From contig NZ_RQHT01000014.1 of the NCBI RefSeq assembly GCF_004770905.1, forward strand, positions 186,001 through 250,000: a stretch of DNA of 64,000 bases, written 5' to 3'. The stretch is from Leptospira bandrabouensis (GTDB lineage Bacteria; Spirochaetota; Leptospiria; Leptospirales; Leptospiraceae). The notes below the pieces were generated by a model. That model searched no databases, was not told where the DNA came from, and saw only the letters and a program-made list of their open reading frames with translations. The first letter of the stretch is position 1. The number at the start of each line of letters is the position of its first letter. Positions 10,021 to 19,055 of this stretch are shown here, piece by piece. The position numbers and the translations under genes are program-made.

Positions 10021-10956
10021 ATGGCAGAACAAACACAACATGCTTTGGGAGATTTAGCCGCCCGCCAACTGGCAAATACGGTAAAAACAAACGCACAGTA
10101 CGGTTCCATCACCCCACGTTTTTTAGTTAGGTTACTCGACTGGAAACCTTTAGAAGCCGGAGTCCTTCGTGTCAACCGAGTAAAATCCAATACACAAGTG
10201 GATGTACTTTGTGGGCAAAAAGGAGAACAAGAACTTCCTGAAACATTTGTTAACTACGAAGAAAAACCACGTGAATACACTCTTAGTTTAATTTCGACTA
10301 TCCTTGATGTACAAACCAGAGTTTCCGATTTGTACAGTTCTCCCCACGAACAAATCAATGAACAACTTCGTTTGGCGATTGAAAGTGTAAAAGAAAAACA
10401 AGAATTAGAACTTATTAATAATGAAGACTATGGATTATTAAAAAATGTTCCGGCTCACCAAAGAATCAGCACTCGCAAAGGACCTCCGACTCCTGATGAT
10501 TTGGATGATTTAATTACTAAGGTTTGGAAAGAACCATCATTCTTTTTAGCACATCCACTTGCGATTGCTGCCTTTGGCCGTGAATGCACAAGAAGAGGAG
10601 TTCCACCGGCCACCGTCACATTGTTTGGTGCACAATTTCTCACATGGAGAGGACTACCACTCATTCCTACAGACAAACTTCTTGTGAATGGAGAAACAAA
10701 TCCGAAGGTCGCATCCGGAACCTCCAGCATTTTACTTCTAAGAGTGGGTGAAAAAAAGCAAGGGGTTGTGGGTTTATACCAATCTAATTTACCTGGTGAA
10801 CAAACTCCTGGACTTTCCGTTCGATTTATGGGGATCAACCGATCTGCCATTGGTTCTTATTTGATTTCTCTTTACTGCTCGGCAGCGATACTCACTGACG
10901 ATGCCATTGCGGCCCTAGACAATGTCGATGTGGGAAATTATTATGAATACCAATGA
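10021..10956 (+). CDS. Family 2A encapsulin nanocompartment shell protein (SrpI-like)
   Basis: A 311-residue protein recognised as a family 2A encapsulin, the HK97-fold shell related to cyanobacterial SrpI. The N-terminal arm reads ALGDLAARQLANTVKT followed by ITPRFLVRLLDW and EAGVLRVNRVK, the hallmark of this family. The FFLAHPLAIAAFGRECTRRG helix and WRGLPLIPTDKL loop also fit. There is no cyclic-nucleotide-binding insert, so it is type 2A rather than 2B. Known relatives assemble into icosahedral protein shells that house a cysteine desulfurase, and the next gene encodes exactly that, overlapping this stop codon. A good ribosome binding site (AAGAGG) precedes the ATG. Such genes are sometimes mislabelled as Crp-type regulators; no DNA-binding domain is present. 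Confidence 0.93.
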   Translation: MAEQTQHALGDLAARQLANTVKTNAQYGSITPRFLVRLLDWKPLEAGVLRVNRVKSNTQVDVLCGQKGEQELPETFVNYEEKPREYTLSLISTILDVQTRVSDLYSSPHEQINEQLRLAIESVKEKQELELINNEDYGLLKNVPAHQRISTRKGPPTPDDLDDLITKVWKEPSFFLAHPLAIAAFGRECTRRGVPPATVTLFGAQFLTWRGLPLIPTDKLLVNGETNPKVASGTSSILLLRVGEKKQGVVGLYQSNLPGEQTPGLSVRFMGINRSAIGSYLISLYCSAAILTDDAIAALDNVDVGNYYEYQ

Positions 10957-12466
10957 TCCGAGTTTTTTAAAACTAAAGCCGGACTCAATTGGGAATGTAT
11001 CCTCTTTTCCATTTCCTGATGAAAAAACACTAGAAAAAATGGCGAAGGAAATGTTTGGAGTTTTACAATCGTTTGGTGGTAGTAACGTTCCCACAGCGGG
11101 TTTTTTATCAAATGACTTACCTTCGCAAAATTTACAAAAAGAGTCCTTACCTTATTTAGAAGATTTAAAATTAACAGACACAGGTTTTTCCTATTCTGAT
11201 TTTCAGTCCTTTCCCACTTTCGACATACCACAGCCAGGTGGTGGTAATTTGGTGGGAGCCAGAAGAGATTTTCCTATCCTTACGGAAACTGTGAACGGAA
11301 AACCTTTGGTATGGCTTGATAATGCAGCGACAACACAAAAACCAACTTCGGTGATCGAAAGGTTATCTCAGTTTTATCTCCATGAAAATTCGAATATCCA
11401 TCGTGCAGCCCATACTTTGGCAGCAAGATCTACGGATGCCTATGAAAAAGCAAGGTCACTGGTCCAAGGATTTATTAACGCAGGGAGTGTAGAGGAAATT
11501 GTTTTTGTGAGGGGAGCCACGGAAGGAATCAATCTCCTATCGAATATACTCTCCGACAAACAGATCCAAGCTGGTGACGAAATTTTAATCACCCACTTAG
11601 AACACCATGCCAATATTGTTCCTTGGCAAATGGTCTGTGCCAAAAAAGGTGCGAAGTTGAAAGTGGCACCCGTGGACGACTCTGGACAAATCATCCTAAG
11701 CGAATACGAACGTCTGTTAAACTCCAAAACAAAAATTGTTTCCATCACGCAAGTTTCCAATGCTTTGGGAACCGTGGTTCCTGTGGAGGAGATGACAAGG
11801 TCGGCTCATAAAGTAGGTGCTCTTGTGATTGTGGATGGAGCTCAGTCCGTATCTCATATGCCAGTGAATGTACAAGAAATCGATTGTGACTTCTTTGTGT
11901 TTAGTGGCCACAAACTCTTTGCACCCACCGGGATTGGTGTGGTTTACGGAAAAAAATCCATCCTCGACAGTTTACCTCCTTGGCAAGGTGGTGGGAATAT
12001 GATTAAAGATGTCAACTTTGATCACACAACGTTCCAAGAGGCACCGTTTCGATTTGAAGCAGGAACAGGTAACATCGCTGATGCGGTAGGACTTGGAGCA
12101 GCGATTGAATATCTGAACCAATTTGGGATGAAACAAATTTCAGCCTTTGAACATGATCTATTGGAATACGGCACCAAAGAATTGTTAAAGGTTCCAGGTT
12201 TGCGTTTGATCGGGACTGCTAAGGAGAAAGCGGGAGTGTTGTCCTTTGTGGTAGGTGGATTCAAAACAGAAGAGATCGGAAAAAAACTCGCCGAAGAAGG
12301 AATTGCCGTACGTGCAGGCCACCACTGTGCCCAACCGATCTTAAGAAGGTTTGGATTGGAATCAACAGTCAGGCCATCACTTGCCTTTTACAATTCTTGT
12401 GAGGACATTGATGCACTCATCCGAGTGTTGTACGGGTTAGGAAGTCGGAATAGGATTGGCCTTTAG
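10943..12466 (+). CDS. Encapsulated SufS-type cysteine desulfurase with N-terminal cargo extension
   Basis: A PLP enzyme that removes sulfur from cysteine as a protein persulfide, giving alanine. From about residue 105 it is a standard group II (SufS-like) desulfurase: RRDFPILTE, LDNAATTQKP, the PLP-binding Lys324 in FSGHKLFAP and the persulfide Cys462 in AGHHCAQP. The first ~104 residues are extra: low-complexity, Pro/Ser/Phe-rich, with an amphipathic stretch (FPDEKTLEKMAKEMFG), as in the loading domain of family 2A encapsulin cargo. I chose the ATG at 10943 because GGGA lies at proper spacing. An ATG at 10922 would add seven residues. The start overlaps the shell gene by 14 bases, pointing to coupled translation. 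The stop is one base from the convergent serine acetyltransferase. Confidence 0.93.
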   Translation: MNTNDPSFLKLKPDSIGNVSSFPFPDEKTLEKMAKEMFGVLQSFGGSNVPTAGFLSNDLPSQNLQKESLPYLEDLKLTDTGFSYSDFQSFPTFDIPQPGGGNLVGARRDFPILTETVNGKPLVWLDNAATTQKPTSVIERLSQFYLHENSNIHRAAHTLAARSTDAYEKARSLVQGFINAGSVEEIVFVRGATEGINLLSNILSDKQIQAGDEILITHLEHHANIVPWQMVCAKKGAKLKVAPVDDSGQIILSEYERLLNSKTKIVSITQVSNALGTVVPVEEMTRSAHKVGALVIVDGAQSVSHMPVNVQEIDCDFFVFSGHKLFAPTGIGVVYGKKSILDSLPPWQGGGNMIKDVNFDHTTFQEAPFRFEAGTGNIADAVGLGAAIEYLNQFGMKQISAFEHDLLEYGTKELLKVPGLRLIGTAKEKAGVLSFVVGGFKTEEIGKKLAEEGIAVRAGHHCAQPILRRFGLESTVRPSLAFYNSCEDIDALIRVLYGLGSRNRIGL

Positions 12467-12467
12467 T

Positions 12468-13334
12468 TCAAATGGTGAAATCCAATCCTTGGATTTCATT
12501 TGCACTTCGGACTCTCACTTCTGATTTTTGATACACAACCGAATAAGGAGGGATACTTTGGGTGATCCAAGCATTCCCTCCGATGATCGACTGTTTTCCA
12601 ATAACAGTTTCCCCACCGAGGATGGTGGCTCCTGCATAAATCACAACTCCTTCTTCAATGCTAGGATGGCGCTTTTGTTTCGCCAAAGACTTGTTTACCG
12701 AAAGTGCTCCAAGAGTCACTCCTTGGTAAATTTTTACATTGTCGGCAATACGTGTGGTTTCTCCGATCACGATTCCTGTTCCATGATCCATAAAAAATGC
12801 CCTACCAATTTCGGCACCAGGATGGATGTCAATCCCTGTTGCTTCATGTGCCACACGAGATAAAAGTTTTGGAAAAATAGGCAAATCAGACTTAAAAAAA
12901 TAATTGGCCACTCTGTGGACAGCACCAGCATAAAACCCTGAATAGGCGAGGATCACTTCGTGGATACTTTCAGAAGCAGGATCTCCTAAAAAAGCAGCTT
13001 CCGCATCCTCCCACATCCGTTGATACAATCCAGGAAGTTTGGCAATGAAGTTATGTAAAATATCATCCAAAGGAATGATCCTTCCAAATTCCCTATCCGC
13101 ATAAGAAGAGTAAGGTTCTAGTAAGTTTTTCCAACGGATACGAAAGAGTTCCAACTGGTCGATGATTTGGTCTTTAGAAGTAAAGTTACGTTCGGAATGG
13201 TATCCAGAAAAAAGAATCGAAAACAATTCTTCCAAAAACCGACTGGCCACTTGTTTGCCACCAACCACAGTTTCGGGGATGGATTGCCGACCGAGGATCG
13301 AAGTATAAAATTCATCTTGTCCATTCGATAACAT
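12468..13334 (-). CDS. Serine O-acetyltransferase (EpsC/CysE type)
   Basis: This enzyme makes O-acetylserine, the precursor of cysteine, from serine and acetyl-CoA. The 288-residue protein has an alpha-helical N-terminal half. From about residue 165 it has the left-handed beta-helix hexapeptide region, with the catalytic segment ATGIDIHPGAEIG and DHGTGIVIGET. GVTLGALS follows, and then GGNAWIT near the end. Its length and helical N-terminus fit the EpsC subgroup. It is convergent with the encapsulin cargo gene with a one-base gap. Serine acetyltransferases are recurrent neighbours of family 2A encapsulins, so cysteine supply and encapsulated desulfuration are probably linked here, although the gene has its own promoter direction. 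Confidence 0.92.
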   Translation of the reverse strand: MLSNGQDEFYTSILGRQSIPETVVGGKQVASRFLEELFSILFSGYHSERNFTSKDQIIDQLELFRIRWKNLLEPYSSYADREFGRIIPLDDILHNFIAKLPGLYQRMWEDAEAAFLGDPASESIHEVILAYSGFYAGAVHRVANYFFKSDLPIFPKLLSRVAHEATGIDIHPGAEIGRAFFMDHGTGIVIGETTRIADNVKIYQGVTLGALSVNKSLAKQKRHPSIEEGVVIYAGATILGGETVIGKQSIIGGNAWITQSIPPYSVVYQKSEVRVRSANEIQGLDFTI

Positions 13335-13477
13335 ATATGCTAGTAAGTTCTCGGTAGGAGAGAGGGAGAATGCGAAAAAATCTTAGGTCTTAAAATCCAA
13401 GCCAAAGTCGATAAATCAGATGTACATTCATAACAAAATATTGAATACGATTGTCCGAATGGGCCTCATTCCATCTC

Positions 13478-15355
13478 ATGGACATTGTGCTAGTCTCCGT
13501 ATCCAAACTTTCCAAAACCATCGGCGAAAAAAAACTTTTTTCAAATCTCGACTTCTCAATCAGTGAAGGAGAAAAACTCGCCATTGTGGGGATCAATGGA
13601 TCGGGTAAGTCCACCCTCCTTCGTGCACTTCTGGGAAAAGAAGAAACCGATTCTGGACAAATCATCAAAAACAATAACCTTAAAATTTCCATCCTCGATC
13701 AAAACCCCATTTTTGATCCTAAGGAAACCATCCTCGATCATATTTATAAAGGTGATAACAAATTAGTCAAAACCATCCGCAAATATGAAGATATCTGCGA
13801 ACGAATGAGTGAAGGGGAAGAAGGACTTGATGATGAGTTTACCAATGCCTCACAAGAAATGGACAGGCTTTCTGCTTGGGATTATGAACAACAGATTAAA
13901 TCCATATTAAAAGAGTTAGGTGTCGAAAAATTAGAAAGAAAAATGTCTGAGTTGTCTGGTGGGATGTTAAAGAAAGTAGAACTTGCTAAATCCCTCATTG
14001 ATGAAAGTAATTTACTGATCTTAGATGAACCAACAAACCACTTAGATGTAAAATCTATTTTATGGTTAGAAGAATATCTGGCTGGGCTCGACAAAGCCAT
14101 CTTACTCATCACACACGACCGATATTTTTTGGATCGGATTGTAACTAAAATTTTGGAACTGGATCGTGGCAGTCATTTTCTCTATGAAGGAAACTATTCT
14201 ATTTATTTAGAACGAAAAGTCGAAAGAGAAGAAACCCTTCAAAAACAAGAAGATAAAATCAAACAATTCCTCAAACAAGAAGTGAAGTGGTTGAAACGCC
14301 AACCCAAAGCACGTTCCACCAAACAAAAAGCAAGGATTGATCGTGCCAGTGATCTCCAAAACAGAGAAAAACGAGAAATACAAAAAGACTTAGAACTGAG
14401 TGTGGCCGCCAAACGCCAAGGAAAAACCATTTTAGAAATCCATAATCTAAAAAAGGGGATAGCCGACAAAGTACTCATCAATGATTTCACTTATACTTTT
14501 AAAGCCAAAGAACGACTGGGAATCATTGGACCAAACGGAATTGGAAAGTCTACACTTCTCAATCTTATGGCAGGCCGCCTTACACCTGATAGTGGATACA
14601 TCAAACCAGGGATCAATACCAAGGTGGGATACTTTGACCAAACCAGTTCTGAACTTCCACTGGAACGAAATGTACTGGATTATATTAAAGATGTAGCCGG
14701 TGAAATGATTGAAACCGAATCTGGTGAAAAAATTTCCGCCTCAAAGATGTTAGAACGATTTCTATTTGATGGGAAATTACAATACACTCCCATCGCCAAA
14801 CTTTCGGGAGGCGAAAGAAGGAGGCTTTTCCTCGTTCAGATCCTGATGACGGGTCCAAACTTTCTCATCTTAGATGAACCAACTAACGATTTGGACATCC
14901 AAACACTTTCTGTTTTAGAATCTTTTTTAGATGAATTTCCAGGAACCGTTGTGATTGTTTCGCATGATCGTTATTTTTTAGACCGCACAGCAGAAAGCCT
15001 ACTTATCTTTCGCAAAGAAGGAAAACTGGACCATTACATTGGAACATTTTCCTCCTTTTTAGAAAATGATACTTTAGAATTAGAAAACGAACCAAGTTCC
15101 CCAAAACTGACTGTAGTTCCGCAAGCCACACAGACAACGGAAAAACCACAAAAATCGAAGCAAGACCAAAAGAAACTTTCTAAGTTAGAATCAGAGATTG
15201 CCAAACTCGAATCATCAAAATTAGAATTAGAAAAGAAATTGAGTACATTCGCAAATGATCATACAGAACTTCAGAAAATATCTGAAGAAATCCAAAAGAT
15301 AGAAACGGAAATTCTTTACAAAATGGAGGAATGGGAAATGCTTCAATCCGAATGA
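13478..15355 (+). CDS. ABC-F family ATP-binding protein (Uup-like)
   Basis: A soluble protein with two ABC ATPase domains and no membrane segments. Domain 1 has Walker A GINGSGKST, signature LSGGMLKK and Walker B LLILDEPTNHLD. Domain 2 has GPNGIGKST, LSGGERRR and FLILDEPTNDLD. The interdomain linker (about 240-300) is rich in Lys/Arg, and a charged coiled coil closes the protein (about 570-625), as in Uup. ABC-F proteins act on ribosomes or DNA intermediates; Uup affects transposon excision and ribosome function in E. coli. The ATG at 13478 gives the canonical N-terminus; a TTG nine codons upstream is less likely. The stop overlaps or abuts the start of the next gene. Confidence 0.9.
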   Translation: MDIVLVSVSKLSKTIGEKKLFSNLDFSISEGEKLAIVGINGSGKSTLLRALLGKEETDSGQIIKNNNLKISILDQNPIFDPKETILDHIYKGDNKLVKTIRKYEDICERMSEGEEGLDDEFTNASQEMDRLSAWDYEQQIKSILKELGVEKLERKMSELSGGMLKKVELAKSLIDESNLLILDEPTNHLDVKSILWLEEYLAGLDKAILLITHDRYFLDRIVTKILELDRGSHFLYEGNYSIYLERKVEREETLQKQEDKIKQFLKQEVKWLKRQPKARSTKQKARIDRASDLQNREKREIQKDLELSVAAKRQGKTILEIHNLKKGIADKVLINDFTYTFKAKERLGIIGPNGIGKSTLLNLMAGRLTPDSGYIKPGINTKVGYFDQTSSELPLERNVLDYIKDVAGEMIETESGEKISASKMLERFLFDGKLQYTPIAKLSGGERRRLFLVQILMTGPNFLILDEPTNDLDIQTLSVLESFLDEFPGTVVIVSHDRYFLDRTAESLLIFRKEGKLDHYIGTFSSFLENDTLELENEPSSPKLTVVPQATQTTEKPQKSKQDQKKLSKLESEIAKLESSKLELEKKLSTFANDHTELQKISEEIQKIETEILYKMEEWEMLQSE

Positions 15356-17112
15356 AGACAGTCCTATATACAAGAATTTTTATTTGGACACCCATCATCT
15401 TCATTGGGTACTTCATCTCAGCACAAATTGGTTTTAAAATAGCCTTCTTAAATAGCCAAGTTTCTCCTGTTTGGCCCCCAGAAGGTGTTGGCCTTGCTTC
15501 CCTTCTGTTACTTGGTCCTGTTGCATTGCCTGGAATTTATATAGGAGCAACCCTTGCTAATTTTTTTAACAACCCGCACATGCAAACAGCGTTTATTATA
15601 GGGATTGGAAACACCCTTAGCAGTTATATCAACTATCGAATCATCAAACGAGTCACAGAAAAAAGTGATCCCATTTATTCTACAAAGGATTTAATTTATT
15701 TCCTAAGCATCGGAACCTTTCCTGGATCTTTTGTAAGCACCATCTTAGGTGTCACAAGTTTATGGTACTGGGATTTTTTATCTTCTGAACTGTATTTCAA
15801 TGTATTCTTTACATGGTTTTCGGGAGAAATGCTCGGTTTTCTCATCGTTGCACCTTTACTTTACGTTTGGTTTCATCCCAAAGCAAAATTAAAGTTAGAA
15901 CTTCGCAAACAAATCGAACTTTTACTTTGGATCATTTTAGTCTATATATCTGGGTCGATTGCCTTTAGCGATGAATGGCCCTTACTCTTTTTACCCATTC
16001 CCTTTGTCATTGTCACAAGCATTCGTTTTCGTCAATTTGGAGCCACACTCTCCACAGTCGTCCTTGCGTTTACTGCTGTGACATTGACCATCGAAGGAAA
16101 AGGAGTATTTGCAAGAAGAGATGAAAGTGGTCTCTCCATTAACGATTCCCTAATTTTTTTAGATGCATTTTTGTTTTGTATCAGCGGGATTGCCTACTTC
16201 CTTGTCACCGCCACAAGGGAAAGGGAAAGAGCTCAACTTGCTTCCTTAAAGTCCTTACAGGTTTTAAATGAACTAAAAGAAAAGGCCAATGAAGAATTGG
16301 AACTAAAAGTTCTAGAAAGAACAGCTGTCATTGAAGAACAAAGAACAGAAATTGAAAAACAATTGGATATGGCAAAACGCATCCAAGAATCCCTTTTTCC
16401 TCAAAAGGAAATTACACCACAAGGTGTGGAAATCCTTTTTAAAAATATTCCCATGATGAAAGTGGGTGGGGATTTGTATGACATTGTTTGGAAACCCGAA
16501 AGACAAGAGTTAGGTGTTTTTATTTGTGATGTTTCTGGACACGGAATTCCTGCAGCCCTATTAAGTGCACTTGTCAAAACATCACTGGAAAAATGGAAAC
16601 AAGATCCTGTTGGTCTAAAAGACAATTTAGAATCCATTCGCCACCAAATCATTCCCAACCTTCGGGAACATTTTGTCACAGCAAGCCTTCTCCACCTTCA
16701 TACAGGTACGGGTTCTCTCACATTTGCCCGGGCAGGACATTTTCCACTTTTTATCATTCGTAAATCGGGTGCTCTTGTAAGTTTAAAACCAATGGGGAGG
16801 ATCATCACCCCCATTTTCGAAATCCTTGCGGAAGAAGAGAGATTCCAATTAGAAACTGGAGATTTGATTATTATGCTCACTGACGGACTCACTGAAGCAA
16901 GAGAACCTGAATCATTACAGATGTTTGGTGAGGAGAGACTTCTTCACTTAATTCGCGATATACGAAGCCTTCCTCTTTTTGAAATCCAAGACCAAGTTTT
17001 CCAATCGGTCATCCAACTTTCTGGAGGAATTGCTGCCATTCAAGATGATTTGACTCTCGGACTCATACGTTACTCGGGGATTACCGAGGAGAAAGATAAG
17101 ATTGAATCGTAG
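15331..17112 (+). CDS. MASE1 membrane sensor with SpoIIE-type PP2C phosphatase domain
   Basis: A 593-residue membrane signalling protein. The N-terminal MASE1 domain (about 10-300) has roughly eight to ten membrane helices, with the family motif VSPVWPPEGVGLASLLL and GATLANF. A charged coiled coil (about 305-355) leads to a SpoIIE/RsbU-like serine phosphatase (about 365-585). That domain has MKVGGDLYDIV, VFICDVSGHGIPAALLS, MLTDGLTEAR and DDLTLGL, whose aspartates bind two metal ions. Such enzymes dephosphorylate anti-anti-sigma factors in partner-switching pathways; an RsbW-like kinase lies far downstream at 55872. Two starts are possible: 15331, with GGAGGA almost touching it, and 15352, whose ATGA overlaps the ABC-F stop. 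Confidence 0.9.
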   Translation: MGNASIRMKTVLYTRIFIWTPIIFIGYFISAQIGFKIAFLNSQVSPVWPPEGVGLASLLLLGPVALPGIYIGATLANFFNNPHMQTAFIIGIGNTLSSYINYRIIKRVTEKSDPIYSTKDLIYFLSIGTFPGSFVSTILGVTSLWYWDFLSSELYFNVFFTWFSGEMLGFLIVAPLLYVWFHPKAKLKLELRKQIELLLWIILVYISGSIAFSDEWPLLFLPIPFVIVTSIRFRQFGATLSTVVLAFTAVTLTIEGKGVFARRDESGLSINDSLIFLDAFLFCISGIAYFLVTATRERERAQLASLKSLQVLNELKEKANEELELKVLERTAVIEEQRTEIEKQLDMAKRIQESLFPQKEITPQGVEILFKNIPMMKVGGDLYDIVWKPERQELGVFICDVSGHGIPAALLSALVKTSLEKWKQDPVGLKDNLESIRHQIIPNLREHFVTASLLHLHTGTGSLTFARAGHFPLFIIRKSGALVSLKPMGRIITPIFEILAEEERFQLETGDLIIMLTDGLTEAREPESLQMFGEERLLHLIRDIRSLPLFEIQDQVFQSVIQLSGGIAAIQDDLTLGLIRYSGITEEKDKIES

Positions 17113-17353
17113 ATTTATTCTTTGGTTTGTGGATGTTCATTCCTTCCGGTAAGGAGACAGGATTTTTCAGATACAGTCGCTACTAGGTAGACAGAAGACT
17201 GGCACAACTTACGAAAAGAAATACGAAAAACAAAAGAAACATTCTGGATAAAATAATCGCTCGGCAAAAAACCTTCCTTTTCTTCGGACAGAATGTACGG
17301 TATTTGTCAATTTAATCCGAAGAAATCGTATTCAAGTTTAAATTTCCCAAGTT

Positions 17354-17707
17354 CTATAATCTCCATTTCCCTGGGTTTCCCATATTATGGTATCTTCCTG
17401 CGGGAACATGGAAGGGATTGTGACCACCACCGTGAGACCTTGGGATTTGGAACTGGTTTCCACCGCCGTGGTAAGGATACGGAACACCATAGCCGCCTCT
17501 AGAACCTTGGTAGGGATAAGGGTATTGGTGGTAGTTGTGACCATTTTGGCTGGGGTGTCTCGTATAGTATGAGTCATGGACGAGGTCAGGAGAGATACAA
17601 CCGCTTCCCAACATTGCCAAACTACCCAAAAACAAAACAGAAAGGATACACCTAACAAAACGTTTGTGGTGCGACTTCTCAATGGATTCAAAATTGATTC
17701 GGTTCAT
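17354..17707 (-). CDS. Small His/Tyr/Gly/Pro-rich lipoprotein
   Basis: A short (about 117 residues) putative lipoprotein. The chosen start MNRINFESIEK leads into a basic n-region (KSHHKRF), a hydrophobic core (CILSVLFLGSLAML) and a lipobox GSGC. The mature part is low complexity, with repeated YPY, GGG, HNYHQYPYP and HGGG patterns, and may be disordered or metal-binding (histidine-rich). I do not recognise a family. The overlapping open frame at 17338-17691 lacks any signal of function and is taken as a shadow. Being AT-poor and repetitive, this frame could still be spurious; the lipoprotein signal is the main support. Confidence 0.55.
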   Translation of the reverse strand: MNRINFESIEKSHHKRFVRCILSVLFLGSLAMLGSGCISPDLVHDSYYTRHPSQNGHNYHQYPYPYQGSRGGYGVPYPYHGGGNQFQIPRSHGGGHNPFHVPAGRYHNMGNPGKWRL

Positions 17708-17826
17708 CATGAGTTCAGTATAGGGCGAAAACACTTGTTCCCCAATGGAGGGTTTCCGCATTTGCGGATATCACCTATGCCGATCGTTTGGACTGGTAAG
17801 TGAATTTCTGGCCAAGGGAAAAAAAT

Positions 17827-17837
17827 ATTATGTCACT
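17827..17837 (+). repeat. ATTATGTCACT intergenic word, copy 3
   Basis: An exact copy of the first 11 bases of ATTATGTCACTT. It is 165 bases upstream of ilvC and 120 bases from the divergent lipoprotein gene, and it adjoins the G+C-rich element that starts at 17840. Confidence 0.45.
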
Positions 17838-17839
17838 AA

Positions 17840-17921
17840 GCGCCCTTGATGCGAAGGAGGCGTTAGCCGTCCGAAGGACCGAAGCGAACGCGAAGTCCGG
17901 AGACAGCAAGGAAAGGCGCCC
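17840..17921. repeat. G+C-rich structured intergenic element upstream of ilvC
   Basis: About 82 bases that are clearly richer in G+C than the surroundings. The ends are near-complementary (GCGCCCTT at 17840-17847 against AAAGGCGC at 17912-17919, one mismatch). Inside is a perfect small hairpin GTCC-GAA-GGAC (17869-17879), followed by GCGAACGC. No open frame or known riboswitch is recognised. It could be a dispersed intergenic repeat or an ilvC leader structure. The composition contrast is directly visible; the function is not. Confidence 0.4.
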
Positions 17922-17959
17922 TAATTCGTTCTTGTTTCCCTCCTTATAGTTAAAAATGA

Positions 17960-19003
<1,044 letters not shown>

Positions 19004-19055
19004 TTTTTTAAGGTAACTTAAGTTTTAGTCTAAAGAAAGGAAAGAAGGATTTTTT

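Noticed and set aside
10021..10956. Crp/Fnr-type regulator, a label sometimes given to such proteins.
   Set aside because: No cyclic-nucleotide or helix-turn-helix domain is present; the N-terminal arm is that of an encapsulin.
17338..17691. Alternative minus-strand open frame over the small lipoprotein.
   Set aside because: It lacks a signal or lipobox as good as the one in the 17354 frame and is likely a shadow of the same low-complexity DNA.
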